A stretch of DNA of 64,000 bases from Embiotoca jacksoni (Eukaryota; Chordata; Actinopteri; Embiotocidae), in NCBI GenBank assembly GCA_022577435.1, contig JAKOON010000006.1, forward strand, positions 2,140,001-2,204,000, given 5' to 3'. The notes beneath the pieces are model-generated. The model was not told the DNA's origin, did no database searches, and was given only the letters and a program-made list of their open reading frames with translations. Below, in pieces: positions 55,043 to 64,000 of this stretch (the stretch's first letter is position 1; every line of letters starts with the position of its first letter). The position numbers and the translations under genes are program-made.

Positions 55043-55493
55043 ACTTTAATAATGTCTGAACCTGAATGAGGAAACACACCCTGACAAACGGCAGCAGAGA
55101 GGCGGAGCCAAACTGGAAAAACTAGATTACAGATCACATTAAAGTGAAAAAGTGAAAGATAAAATTAGTCAGAGAGATGGCAGAGCAGCAATCGAGACTA
55201 ATCTCTGTGTTTCTATCTGAAGATTAAATAAACTTCATCTGTTTTTCCTCAACACCCGAGTCCAACACTGGGGAGTACAGCTGATCAGATTTACTGTTTC
55301 AACAACCAGCATCAACACAAAACTTACAGCTTCAATCAAACAGGGAGTTCAACTCCTTTCATTTCGTACCGACTCCTCGTGTCACGTTAACTCTGTGAAG
55401 TTCAGCTGTAGAACAGAAGAATCAATAGAAGAATATTTGTCTTTATAACTCTTTTTAAAATGATGTTTTTCCCTCTTTGACTTTTGTCCTCAG
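55043..55493 (+). promoter_or_regulatory. TRIM copy 8 promoter and UTR exon with mutated donor
   Basis: Tandem IRF-type motif at 55141-55159. At 55271 the donor reads gggagt where the other copies have gtgagt. The acceptor before 55494 is unchanged. Confidence 0.75.
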
Positions 55494-55502
55494 ACTGCAG
55501 AC

Positions 55503-57146
55503 ATGTCTGCTGCCAGCTGTCTTCTCTCTGAGGATCAGTTTCTGTGCTCCATCTGTCTGGATGTGTTCACTGATCCAGTCAGCACACCATGTGGACACAA
55601 CTTCTGCAAAAACTGCATCACTCAAAACTGGACCGTTACCGACAGGTGTCAGTGTCCCATGTGTAATAAGGTGTTCCGGAGAATACCTGAACTAAACATC
55701 AACACGTTCATCTCTGAGATGGTTGCTCAGTTCAGACATGAAGCTCAACAGAAAGCCAGCAGCAGCAGCTCAGAGCAACAAGCTGCCAAACCAGGAGAAG
55801 TTCCCTGTGACGTCTGCACTGGAACCAAACTGAAGGCCCTCAAATCCTGCCTGGTGTGTCTGACCTCCTACTGTGAGACTCACCTGCAACCTCATCTGAC
55901 AACGTCCAGCCTGAAAAGACATCAGCTGACAGAGCCTGTGGAGAACCTGGAAGGAAGGATGTGTACGAAGCACCATAAACCTCTGGAGCTGTTCTGTCAG
56001 ACCGACCAGACGTGTGTCTGCGTGCTCTGCTCTGTTTTAGACCACAAGACACACGAGTTGGTTCCTCTGAGAGAAGAATATGAAGGAAAGAAGGCAGAGC
56101 TGGGGAAGACAGAGGCTGAGATTCAGCAGATGATCCAGAAGAGACGACTGAAGATTGAGGAGCTCAAAGAGTCGGTGAAGACGAGTAAAGCTGCTGCAGA
56201 CAGAGAGAAAGCAGAAGGTGTTGAGGTGTTCACTGCTCTGAAGGAGGCGGCTGAGAGAGGCCTGAACGAGCTCATAGAGGAGATCCAAGAGAAGCAGGAA
56301 ACAGTAGAGAAACAGGCTGAAGGTTTCATCACAGATCTGCAGCAGGAAATCTCTGAGCTGATGAAGAGGAGCTCTGAGGTGGAGCAGCTTTCACGCTCTG
56401 CAGACCACCTCCACCTCCTCCAAAGCTTCTCGTCCCTGACAGCTGCTCCACCCACCGAGGACCGGACAGAGGTCAGCGTCCGTCCACCATCATATGAGGG
56501 GACTGTGGTGAGAGCTGTGGTTCAGCTGGAGGAGACGCTCAGGAAAAAGAGGAAGCTGCTGTTTGAGGCCGAGCTGAAGAGACTCCAGCAGTCTGCAGTG
56601 GACGTGACTCTGGATCCTGATACAGCACATCCTAACATCATCCTGTCTGATGACAGGAAACGGGTGAACCATGGTGATGTGAGGAAGAATCTTCCAGACA
56701 ACCCAGAGAGGTTTTCTAAATGTGTTTGTGTTTTAGGAAAGCAGAGTTTCTCTGCAGGCAGGTTTTACTTTGAGGTTCAGGTTAAAGGAAAGACTAAATG
56801 GACTTTAGGAGTAGTCAGAGAGTCGATCAACAGGAAGGTAAGCATCACACTGACTCCTCAGGAAGGTTTCTGGACTAAAAGTCTGAGAAATGGAAATGAA
56901 TACAAAGCTCTTGCTGACCCTTCAGTCCGTCTGAGTCTTGGGTCTGGTCCTGAGAAGGTGGGTGTGTTTGTGGATTATGAGGAGGGTCTGGTCTCCTTTT
57001 ATGATGTCAATGCTGCAGCTCTTATCTACTCCTTTACTGGCTGCTCCTTCACTGACAAACTCCTCCCATTTTTAAATCCCTGTCTTAATGAAGGTGGTAA
57101 AAACTCTGCACCTCTGATCATCTCTCCTGTCAATCAAACTGCCTGA
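55503..57146 (+). CDS. TRIM copy 8, RING-B-box-coiled coil-PRY/SPRY
   Basis: Intact 547-aa member. Asn42 replaces His in the RING (ITQNW; not a zinc ligand). The RING tail is type B with Ile (NKVFRRIPELNINT) and FISEMV. The PRY has NIILSDDRKRVNHGDV. The SPRY has KCVCVLG, TKWTLGVV, NRKVSITLTPQEG and the unusual WTKSLRNG at 457-464, where all other copies have WTIWLRNG, so a conserved Trp is lost. Asn503 replaces Asp. Zinc ligands are complete. AATAAA lies at 57628-57633. The damaged UTR donor upstream may alter expression, although the coding exon is open. Confidence 0.92.
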   Translation: MSAASCLLSEDQFLCSICLDVFTDPVSTPCGHNFCKNCITQNWTVTDRCQCPMCNKVFRRIPELNINTFISEMVAQFRHEAQQKASSSSSEQQAAKPGEVPCDVCTGTKLKALKSCLVCLTSYCETHLQPHLTTSSLKRHQLTEPVENLEGRMCTKHHKPLELFCQTDQTCVCVLCSVLDHKTHELVPLREEYEGKKAELGKTEAEIQQMIQKRRLKIEELKESVKTSKAAADREKAEGVEVFTALKEAAERGLNELIEEIQEKQETVEKQAEGFITDLQQEISELMKRSSEVEQLSRSADHLHLLQSFSSLTAAPPTEDRTEVSVRPPSYEGTVVRAVVQLEETLRKKRKLLFEAELKRLQQSAVDVTLDPDTAHPNIILSDDRKRVNHGDVRKNLPDNPERFSKCVCVLGKQSFSAGRFYFEVQVKGKTKWTLGVVRESINRKVSITLTPQEGFWTKSLRNGNEYKALADPSVRLSLGSGPEKVGVFVDYEEGLVSFYDVNAAALIYSFTGCSFTDKLLPFLNPCLNEGGKNSAPLIISPVNQTA

Positions 57147-58069
57147 TCTGTTTCATGATGAAGCGTCTCCATCAGTGAACGTACTTATTAAAAAGGTTCT
57201 CTGTGATCCGGTCTGTGGGACTGAGGCTGAGGGAAATGTGTCTCCTGTGATGTCCAGTATGTCCCCACTGTTTCCTGTCTGATGTGATGATGCAGCATTA
57301 AAAGTCATGATGTCCTGAGCTGGAATGTTTCTGTCAGAGTGTCAGAAAGCTTCAGAGTCACAACATCAACACGTCTGAGCAGGAAACACATTTTCTCTGC
57401 AGGTTGAAGGTTTTTCTGTTTTTTTGATGAGATTTTACAATCAAATGTAACATAATGTGATGTAATAACTGCAGCAGTGAGAGGCAGGTACGAAACATCA
57501 ACATGTTGGGGTGTTTATGGGCTACATGTCATATTATTGATCAGTTAATAGAGGAAACAATCAGCAGATTAATCAATCATGAGTGTCAGTACACTGATAG
57601 ATGATGTATGTGTTTTTAAATTTGACTAATAAAGCATATTCTGAAAATAATATCTGTTTTCAGCCTCCACTGTTTTTGTAATGATCAATATTATAATGCT
57701 GAGATTGTGAAAAATCTTTTATTTTGAAACTTTTTAGCCTGGTGTATTTCCTGTGTCCAGCAGAGGGCATCAGCAGCAGCCATTAGGTAGCAACATAAAC
57801 ACCTCAACTTCCTGTTTACATCCAGGAACAACATGAGAAGAGTCTGTGGTGGAAAGTAACCGAGTACATTTACTAAAGTACGATTTGGAGGTATTTGTAG
57901 TTTACTAGAGTATTTAAATGTTTAGCTACCGTCTCCTTCCACTCCACCACATTTATCTGACAGCTTCAGTCACTTTTCACATGAAGATTTGTCACAGTGG
58001 ACGAAATAAGTTGTTAAAATACAACAATTTGTTAAATATGAAACCAGCAGTTTAACCGAATAGATTTGT
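57147..58069 (+). other. TRIM copy 8 3' UTR and shortened spacer
   Basis: Standard 3' UTR (AATAAA 57628-57633) without an LTR-like insertion. About 190 bases of the usual spacer are missing at about 58051, where 'accagcagttt' jumps to 'aaccgaatagatttg'. Confidence 0.8.
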
Positions 58070-58495
58070 TTTCAGAAGTGTTCCTGAGACCAGGCAGTGA
58101 TTTCCACTACAGAATTTTGTCTGTTTTTAATGCAGTGCTGCCTGAGGACCCGAAGATCACCACCATCCAATATTCAGCCTTGTCCCTTGTGTACAGAGAT
58201 TTCTCCAGATTCTCTGAATCATTTGATTATATTATGAACTGTAGATGATGAAATCCACAAATTATTTGTAATTTTGACTCTGTTCCAACTTTTTGAGATT
58301 TGTTGGTGCCATCAAATTATTAAGAAAGCATATATTTTTTCTAAAATACACTTTCTCAGTTTCAACAGTTGACATGTTGTTTTTGGTCGATTTTCAATTA
58401 AATATGAGTTCACATGATTTATAAATCATCACATTTATTTTATTACATTTTACACACCATCCCAACTGTTTTTCGAAACAGTGTTGTGACTTTCA
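58070..58495. repeat. DNA-transposon-like relic before TRIM copy 9
   Basis: Full-length form of the recurring block, as before copies 4 to 7. Confidence 0.55.
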
Positions 58496-58932
58496 TTAAT
58501 GTCTGAACCTGAATGAGGAAACACACCCTGACAAACAGCAGCAATAAAAAGCGAGTAAACATTGGAAGGACAAGTTTCAAGTTCAGATTAAAGTGAAAGA
58601 CAAAGTTAGTCAGAGAGACGACAGAGCTGCAGTCGAGACGAATCTCTGTGTTTCTATCTGAAGACAAAATAAACTTCATTTGTTCTTCCTCAACACCTGA
58701 GTCCAACACTGGTGAGTACAGCTGATCAGATTTACTGTTTCAACAACCTGCATCAACACAAAACTTACAGCTTCAATCAAACAGGAAGTTCAACTCCTTT
58801 GATTTCGTACCGACTCCTCGTGGCATTTTAACTCTGAAGTTCAGCTGTAGAACAGAAGAAACAATAGAAGAATATTTGTCTTCATAACTCTTTTTAAAAT
58901 GATGTTTTTTCCTCTTTGACTTTTGTCCTCAG
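58496..58932 (+). promoter_or_regulatory. TRIM copy 9 promoter, UTR exon and intron
   Basis: IRF-like motif aaagtgaaaga at 58590-58600. The flank before it ('gcaataaaaagcgag', 58541 onward) matches the copy 1 promoter (18538 onward) rather than copies 2 to 8. Exon 1 ends at 58711, and the intron is 58712-58932. Confidence 0.7.
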
Positions 58933-58941
58933 ACTGCAGAC

Positions 58942-60585
58942 ATGTCTGCTGCCAGCTGTCTTCTCTCTGAGGATCAGTTTCTGTGCTCCATCTGTCTGGA
59001 TGTGTTCACTGATCCAGTCAGCACACCATGTGGACACAACTTCTGCAAAAACTGCATCACTCAACACTGGACCGTTACCGACAGGTGTCAGTGTCCCATG
59101 TGTAAAGAGAAGTTCGACACTAGACCTCAGCTGAGAGTCAACACGTTGTTCTCTGAGATAGTTGCTCAGTTCAGACATGAATCTCAACAGAAAGCCAGCA
59201 GCAGCAGCTCAGAGCAACAAGCTGCCAAACCAGGAGAAGTTCCCTGTGATGTCTGCACTGGAACCAAACTGAAGGCCCTCAAGTCCTGCCTGGTGTGTCT
59301 GACCTCCTACTGTGAGACTCACCTGCAGCCTCATCTGACAACGTCCAGCCTGAAAAGACATCAGCTGACGGAGCCTGTGGAGAACCTGGAAGGCAGGATG
59401 TGTACGAAGCACCATAAACCTCTGGAGCTGTTCTGTCAGACCGACCAGACATGTGTCTGCGTGCTCTGCTTTGTTTTAGACCACAAGACACACGAGTTGG
59501 TTCCTCTGAGAGAAAAATCTGAAGGAAAGAAGGCAGAGCTGGGGAAGACAGAGGCTGAGATTCAGCAGATGATCCAGAAGAGACGACTGAAGATTGAGGA
59601 GCTCAAAGAGTCGGTGAAGACGAGTAAAGCTGCTGCAGACAGAGAGAAAGCAGAAGGTGTTGAGGTGTTCACTGCTCTGAAGGAGGCGGCTGAGAGAGGC
59701 CTGAACGAGCTCATAGAGGAGATCCAAGAGAAGCAGGAAACAGTAGAGAAACAGGCTGAAGGTTTCATCACAGATCTGCAGCAGGAAATCTCTGAGCTGA
59801 TGAAGAGGAGCTCTGAGGTGGAGCAGCTCTCACGCTCTGCAGACCACCTCCAACTCCTCCAAAGCTTCTGGTCCCTGACAGCTGCTCCACCCATCGAGGA
59901 CCGGACAGAGGTCAGTGTCCGTCCACCATCATATGAGGGGACTGTGGTGAGAGCTGTGGTTCAGCTGGAGGAGACGCTCAGGAAAAAGAGGAAGCTGCTG
60001 TTTGAGGCCGAGCTGAAGAGACTCCAGCAGTCTGCAGTGGACGTGACTCTGGATCCTGATACAGCACATCCTAAACTCATCCTGTCTGATGACGGGAAAC
60101 AAGTGAACCATGGTGACGTGAGGAAGAATCTTCCAGACAACCCAGAGAGGTTTTCTGAATTTGTTTGTGTTTTCGGAAAGAAGAGTTTCTCTGCAGGCAA
60201 GTTTTACATTGAGGTTCAGGTTAAAGGAAAGACAGACTGGACTTTAGGAGTGGTCAGAGAGTCGATCAACAGGAAAGGAAAAATCACAGTGACTCCTCAG
60301 AAAGGTTTCTGGACTATATGGTTGAGAAATGGAAATAAATACGAAGCTCTTGCTGACCCTTCAGTCCGTCTGAGTCTTGGGTCTGGTCCTGAGAAGGTGG
60401 GGGTGTTTGTGGATTATGAGGAGGGTCTGGTCTCTTTTTATGATGTCGATGCTGCAGCTCTTATCTACTCCTTTACTGGCTGCTCCTTCACTGACAAACT
60501 GCTCCCATTCTTCAGTCCCTGTAATAATGATGGTGGTAAAAACTCTGCACCTCTGATCATTTCTCCTGTCAATCAAACTGCCTGA
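58942..60585 (+). CDS. TRIM copy 9, RING-B-box-coiled coil-PRY/SPRY
   Basis: Intact 547-aa member with RING tail type A (KEKFDTRPQLRVNT) joined to LFSEIV, a combination not seen elsewhere in the array. Other changes are HESQQ, CVLCFVLDH, REKSEGKK, LQLLQSFWSL and PIEDRT. The SPRY has VNHGDV, EFVCVFGKKSF, GKFYIEV, TDWTLGVV, GKITVTPQKG, NKYEALADPSV and FFSPCNNDGG, partly like copy 6. Zinc ligands are complete. AATAAA lies at 61205-61210. Its promoter resembles that of copy 1 at the opposite end of the array. Confidence 0.93.
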   Translation: MSAASCLLSEDQFLCSICLDVFTDPVSTPCGHNFCKNCITQHWTVTDRCQCPMCKEKFDTRPQLRVNTLFSEIVAQFRHESQQKASSSSSEQQAAKPGEVPCDVCTGTKLKALKSCLVCLTSYCETHLQPHLTTSSLKRHQLTEPVENLEGRMCTKHHKPLELFCQTDQTCVCVLCFVLDHKTHELVPLREKSEGKKAELGKTEAEIQQMIQKRRLKIEELKESVKTSKAAADREKAEGVEVFTALKEAAERGLNELIEEIQEKQETVEKQAEGFITDLQQEISELMKRSSEVEQLSRSADHLQLLQSFWSLTAAPPIEDRTEVSVRPPSYEGTVVRAVVQLEETLRKKRKLLFEAELKRLQQSAVDVTLDPDTAHPKLILSDDGKQVNHGDVRKNLPDNPERFSEFVCVFGKKSFSAGKFYIEVQVKGKTDWTLGVVRESINRKGKITVTPQKGFWTIWLRNGNKYEALADPSVRLSLGSGPEKVGVFVDYEEGLVSFYDVDAAALIYSFTGCSFTDKLLPFFSPCNNDGGKNSAPLIISPVNQTA

Positions 60586-61805
60586 TCTGTTTCATGATGA
60601 AGCGTCTCCATCAGTGAACGTACTTATTAAAAAGGTTCTCTGTGATCCGGTCTGTGGGACTGAGGCTGAGGGAAATGTGTCTCCTGTGATGTCCAGTATG
60701 TCCCCACTGTTTCCTGTCTGATGTGATGATGCAGCATTAAAAGTCATGATGTCCTGAGCTGGAATGTTTCTGTCAGAGTGTCAGAAAGCTTCAGAGTCAC
60801 AACATCAACACGTCTGAGCAGGAAACACATTTTCTCTGCAGGTTGAAGGTTTTTCTGTTTTTTGATGAAGAGATTTTACAATCAAATGTAACATAATGTG
60901 ATAACAAAAATAGAACAAAAAAAATAGTAATTATGGTATAATGCACAGATATATACAAAATGTGACCCATTGTATCGTATATATCTCTCGTAGTGATGAG
61001 TTAAAAAAAAAAAAAAAATGTAAACCAACTGGTGTCCGAAAGAAACTGCAGCAGTGAGAGGCAGGTACGAAACATCAACATGTTGGGGTGTTTATGGGCT
61101 ACATGTCATATTATTGATCAGTTAATGTAGGAAACAATCAGCAGATTAATCAATCATGAGTGTCAGTACACTGACAGATGATGTATGTGTTATTAAATTT
61201 GACCAATAAAGCAGATTCTGAATATAATATCTGTTTTCAGCCTCCACTGTTTTTGTAATGATCAATATTATAATGCTGAGATTGTGAAAAATCTTTTATT
61301 TTGAAACTTTTGAGCCTGGTGTATTTCCCGTCGGTGTCCAGCAGATGGCATCAGAACAGCAGCCATTAGGTAACAACATAAACACCTCAACTTCCTGTTT
61401 ACATCCAGGAACAACATGAGAAGAGTCTGTGGTGGAAAGTAACCAAGTACATTTACTAAAGTACGATTTGTAGGTATTTGTACTTCACTGGAGTATTTAA
61501 ATGTTCAGCTACTGTCTCCTTCCACTCCACCACATTTATCTGACAGGTTCAGTCACATTTCACATGAAGATTTGTCACAGTGGACGAAGTAAGAAGTTGT
61601 TAAAATCCAACAATTTGTTAAATATTAAACCAGCAGTTTGTTTGTTTTACCTCATTTTGTAAAACTGATCTGTGAGCTGCAATAAACTTACAGTGAGATA
61701 CAAGAAGGAGGAAACAAACCCTGACAGACAGAGCTGCACCGGCACTCTTTAAAGGAGTAATCTGTAGGAATTAAAAGCACTTTAGTTTGTTTTCAGAATT
61801 ATGAT
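60586..61805 (+). other. TRIM copy 9 3' UTR and spacer with a 140-bp insertion
   Basis: At about 60903-61046 an AT-rich insert with a 16-base A run interrupts the 3' UTR, in place of 'gtaat' in other copies. The normal poly(A) signal (61205-61210) and spacer follow, without an LTR-like insertion. Confidence 0.8.

Positions 61806-61890
<85 letters not shown>
61806..61890. repeat. (GT)n microsatellite
   Basis: An 85-base GT run with one TTGT interruption, at the same relative position as the GT runs at 27976 and 53283. Confidence 0.95.
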
Positions 61891-61892
<2 letters not shown>

Positions 61893-61955
61893 CTGCAGAT
61901 GATTTCGTGCCTTTGATTTCACAATCAAACCATGAGATTCATCCGGACCTGACAG
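61891..61955. other. Truncated third duplicate of the acaa1 3' flank
   Basis: This matches 16498-16563 ('gactgcag...cggacctg') and is cut at about 61955, where retrotransposon sequence begins. No esf1 exon follows within the window. Confidence 0.7.
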
Positions 61956-62915
61956 ATGGTCCACCTCCTCGACGACTTACTTGTTATAACCCCTCCTTTA
62001 TCACCTCCAGCCCACGGTCTCTTGACCATGAAATTAGTCTTCGCTCAGCTTGGCGTCCCTCTCTCTGAAGAGAAAACAGAAGGTCCTTCACACATCTTGG
62101 AGTTTCTCGGGATTAGTCTCGACACTGTCCGGTTCCAAGCTTCTTTGCCCGCGGAGAAACTCCACCGCACCATTCTCCTCCTACAAAACTTTCTTCTTAC
62201 TCCCTCTTGCACCAAACGACAACTGCTCTCCCTCTTGGGATTTCTGAACTTTGCCTTGCGCATCATCCCCCAGGGTCGCTCCTTTATTTCTCACTTGCTC
62301 TCCCTCGCATCATTTACACCCTCACTTATCGATCCAGTCTCCATGGAGACCCCCTCCAGAACAGAGATGCAGATGTGGCTGCACCTCCTCTCCAACTGGA
62401 ACGGTATCACCTTTTTTTACGACGACCAACTTTCCAACCCAGAAGACATTCAGCTCTATACTGACGCTGCTCCTTCCGCCGGTTTTGGGGGTCACTACGG
62501 CAGACGATGGTTTTCAGCTGAATGGCCCATCGAGTTCCGTAACTTCCTCCAAGGCTCCCTATTATCATCTTCAGCAGTCCACGAAATATATCCGGTCGTC
62601 ATCGCGGCTCTCCTCTGGGGGCACGAGTGGCCAAAAAGGTCTATACTCATCCATTCTGATAATATCGCCATAGTCGACGTCATTAACAAAGGCAGAACAA
62701 ACTCTCCCGCAATCATGCCCTTCATACGCCGTCTCACGTGGCTGTCGGTCACCCTTCAATTTATTCTCCGAGCTAAACATGTTCCTGGCCACCATAACTC
62801 CATCGCTGACTCTTTGTCTCGCTTCTCCTTCCAGATCTTCAGAACCTTAGCTCCAGATGTGGAGGAGAATCCAACCACTGTCCCACCATTTTCAGACACA
62901 ACATTCCTCATCTGA
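61956..62915 (+). pseudogene. RT/RNase H fragment of the DIRS-order element
   Basis: An open frame of 319 codons. It covers RT motif C (LLDD) and the connection region. RNase H has IQLYTDAAPSAGFGG, the acidic AVHEIYPVVIAAL, SDNIAIVDVINKG and the C-terminal HHNSIADSLSRF, so its catalytic acidic residues appear intact. The frame itself is undamaged, but the N-terminal RT is missing, so it cannot be functional. Confidence 0.8.
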
Positions 62916-63875
62916 AACCAACCATTGCGGAACTCATTGCTTTTTCCCAACGAGCCATCGTCACCAGCTCAGCCCCCAGCACTCTTTCTACTTACTGGAC
63001 AGCCTGGAACTCTTTCCGCTCCTTCCACGCCACGTTTAACCTTCCGTTCCCTTCCTTCGACGTGGCCTCCGTATGCAGCTTCATCTCTCACGTCCACTCA
63101 ATTCTCCACATCGAGATACCCACCATTAAGGTTTACCTTAGCGGTATCAACTTCTTTGCAAAATTACTCACTGGCTCCCCTGTAACGCTCTCCCAGTCGT
63201 CTTTACTTATTAAAGGCCTTCAGCGCCAAACACCTACACCGACTCCTCGCCATCTCCCGCTAACCACCGATCTTATTTCTCGCTGCATTGCCACCCTTCG
63301 CTCTAACCACTTTTCCACCCACCTGGCGCGCACTCTGGAATCCATATTTCTACTTGCTTTCTTCGGTTTCTCATGATGCTCAGAATTCGCTTCTTCTTCA
63401 GCCAAGTTTAACCCGAGTCTCCACCCTTGTGTGTCAGACCTTTATCCCATCTCCGAAGATTGCTTAGGCTATTCGCTCAAACGGAGCACAAACCAGGTCA
63501 GCAACCCAGTTCCCATATTTTACTTTAAACTAAATTAATATGAGCCCCTACGAACCCGTCATACACTATCTTCAGCTTAGGAAAATGCAGCAAACTTCTT
63601 CCCATGAACCGCTGTTCATCACGGAAACAGGCAAAGTTGCCAATCGATCCTGGTTCCTTTTACACTTCAGAGCAGTTCTAATAAACTCTGGAATTAATCC
63701 TGACTCCTTCTCCGGCCACTCCTTCCGCATAGGGGCAGCCACCATCAAGTCAAGCAGAGGAGTCCCAGACCACCTCATCAAGATCATGGGCCGCTGGTCT
63801 TCCCAAGCCAACCAAATTTACACCCGCCACAGCTTTGACGACCTGCGCAAAGGGCAGGCAGTCTTGCTTTCTTAG
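62912..63875 (+). pseudogene. Tyrosine recombinase of the DIRS-order element, broken
   Basis: The frame overlaps the RNase H end. The N-terminal SAM-like part (STYWTAWNSF) leads to LARTLESIFLLAFFGFS, where TGA at 63374-63376 occupies the codon that in this family is normally the first catalytic Arg. After a frame change before 63540 the C-terminal catalytic part is open: GHSFRIGAAT (HxxR), MGRWSS and IYTRHSF with the nucleophile Tyr, ending at the TAA-equivalent stop (TAG, 63873-63875). Confidence 0.8.
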
Positions 63876-64000
63876 GATGGCTTCTTTTGGGGATTTGCAA
63901 AGCCCGGGAGCCGCAGTAGATCCTCAACTAAGCCTTCCCCAAACCGCGAAACTCTCACCCTGGCTTAATCTCCTTCAATCAATGAAGGTTCGCCCTCGGC

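Larger units (their letters stand above)
61956..64000 (+). mobile_element. DIRS-order (Ngaro/DIRS-like) retrotransposon, 5'-truncated, runs off the window
   Basis: The order is reverse transcriptase, RNase H, then tyrosine recombinase, with no integrase and no LTR, which marks the DIRS order. It starts abruptly at the RT motif C (VHLLDDLLVI), so gag and the RT fingers are gone. Decay is clear in the recombinase part. The sequence after 63876 is non-coding, presumably the element 3' end. DIRS and Ngaro cannot be separated here, because no methyltransferase or hydrolase is visible. Confidence 0.8.

Noticed and set aside
61806..61890. Possible CRISPR-like or satellite array at the long GT runs.
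   Set aside because: Simple dinucleotide microsatellites with no spacer-repeat structure, in a vertebrate genome.
62495..62795. Minus-strand open frames over the RNase H region.
   Set aside because: Shadows of the retrotransposon sense frame, which has clear RNase H motifs.

Overview
The window is eukaryotic and almost certainly from a ray-finned (probably percomorph) fish. It shows multi-exon genes with GT-AG introns, abundant CA/GT microsatellites, a Rex1/Babar-like LINE, a DIRS-order retrotransposon, and a tandem array of fish-type TRIM genes with uninterrupted coding sequence. There are no bacterial features. Names are assigned by recognising protein motifs; no database search was possible.

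Layout. (1) 0.4-3.1 kb holds the last four coding exons of striatin (strn, +), the C-terminal WD40 part, with a long 3' UTR to about 5.6 kb. (2) 6.3-12.1 kb holds a complete four-coding-exon btbd3 gene (+, 472 aa) with a GC-rich promoter and long 3' UTR. (3) 12.3-16.7 kb holds a complete twelve-exon acaa1 gene (+, 426 aa), peroxisomal 3-ketoacyl-CoA thiolase with a PTS2 signal. (4) 16.7-61.8 kb is a head-to-tail array of nine intact TRIM genes (RING, two B-boxes, coiled coil, PRY-SPRY; 546-547 aa). Each has one short 5' non-coding exon, a 5' UTR intron of about 0.22 kb and a single coding exon. A truncated tenth copy lies at the left edge. (5) 61.9 kb to the window end is a 5'-truncated, decayed DIRS-order retrotransposon (RT, RNase H, tyrosine recombinase).

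History of the array. Each unit has the same architecture: a decayed DNA-transposon-like repeat, a short promoter with IRF/ISRE-like GAAA motifs, a UTR exon and intron, the coding exon, a 3' UTR and a spacer. Five consecutive spacers (after copies 3 to 7) carry the same 1.27-1.36 kb LTR-like insertion at the same base, so it was inserted once and then multiplied with the gene. Insertion subtypes pair spacers 3 and 6, and spacers 4, 5 and 7, which suggests block duplication. Two decayed copies of the last exon of esf1 (-) with the acaa1 3' flank sit inside the array, and a third, truncated acaa1 flank lies at its right edge. The array therefore appears to have grown at an acaa1-esf1 convergent boundary and copied pieces of that boundary as it expanded.

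Function. The TRIM copies share an almost invariant coiled-coil core. They differ mainly at the RING tail (two alternative cassettes) and in a few SPRY patches, and they carry IRF-like motifs upstream. This fits an immune-type TRIM family diversifying its recognition surface while gene conversion or recent duplication keeps the scaffold uniform. Antiviral function is inference, not seen.
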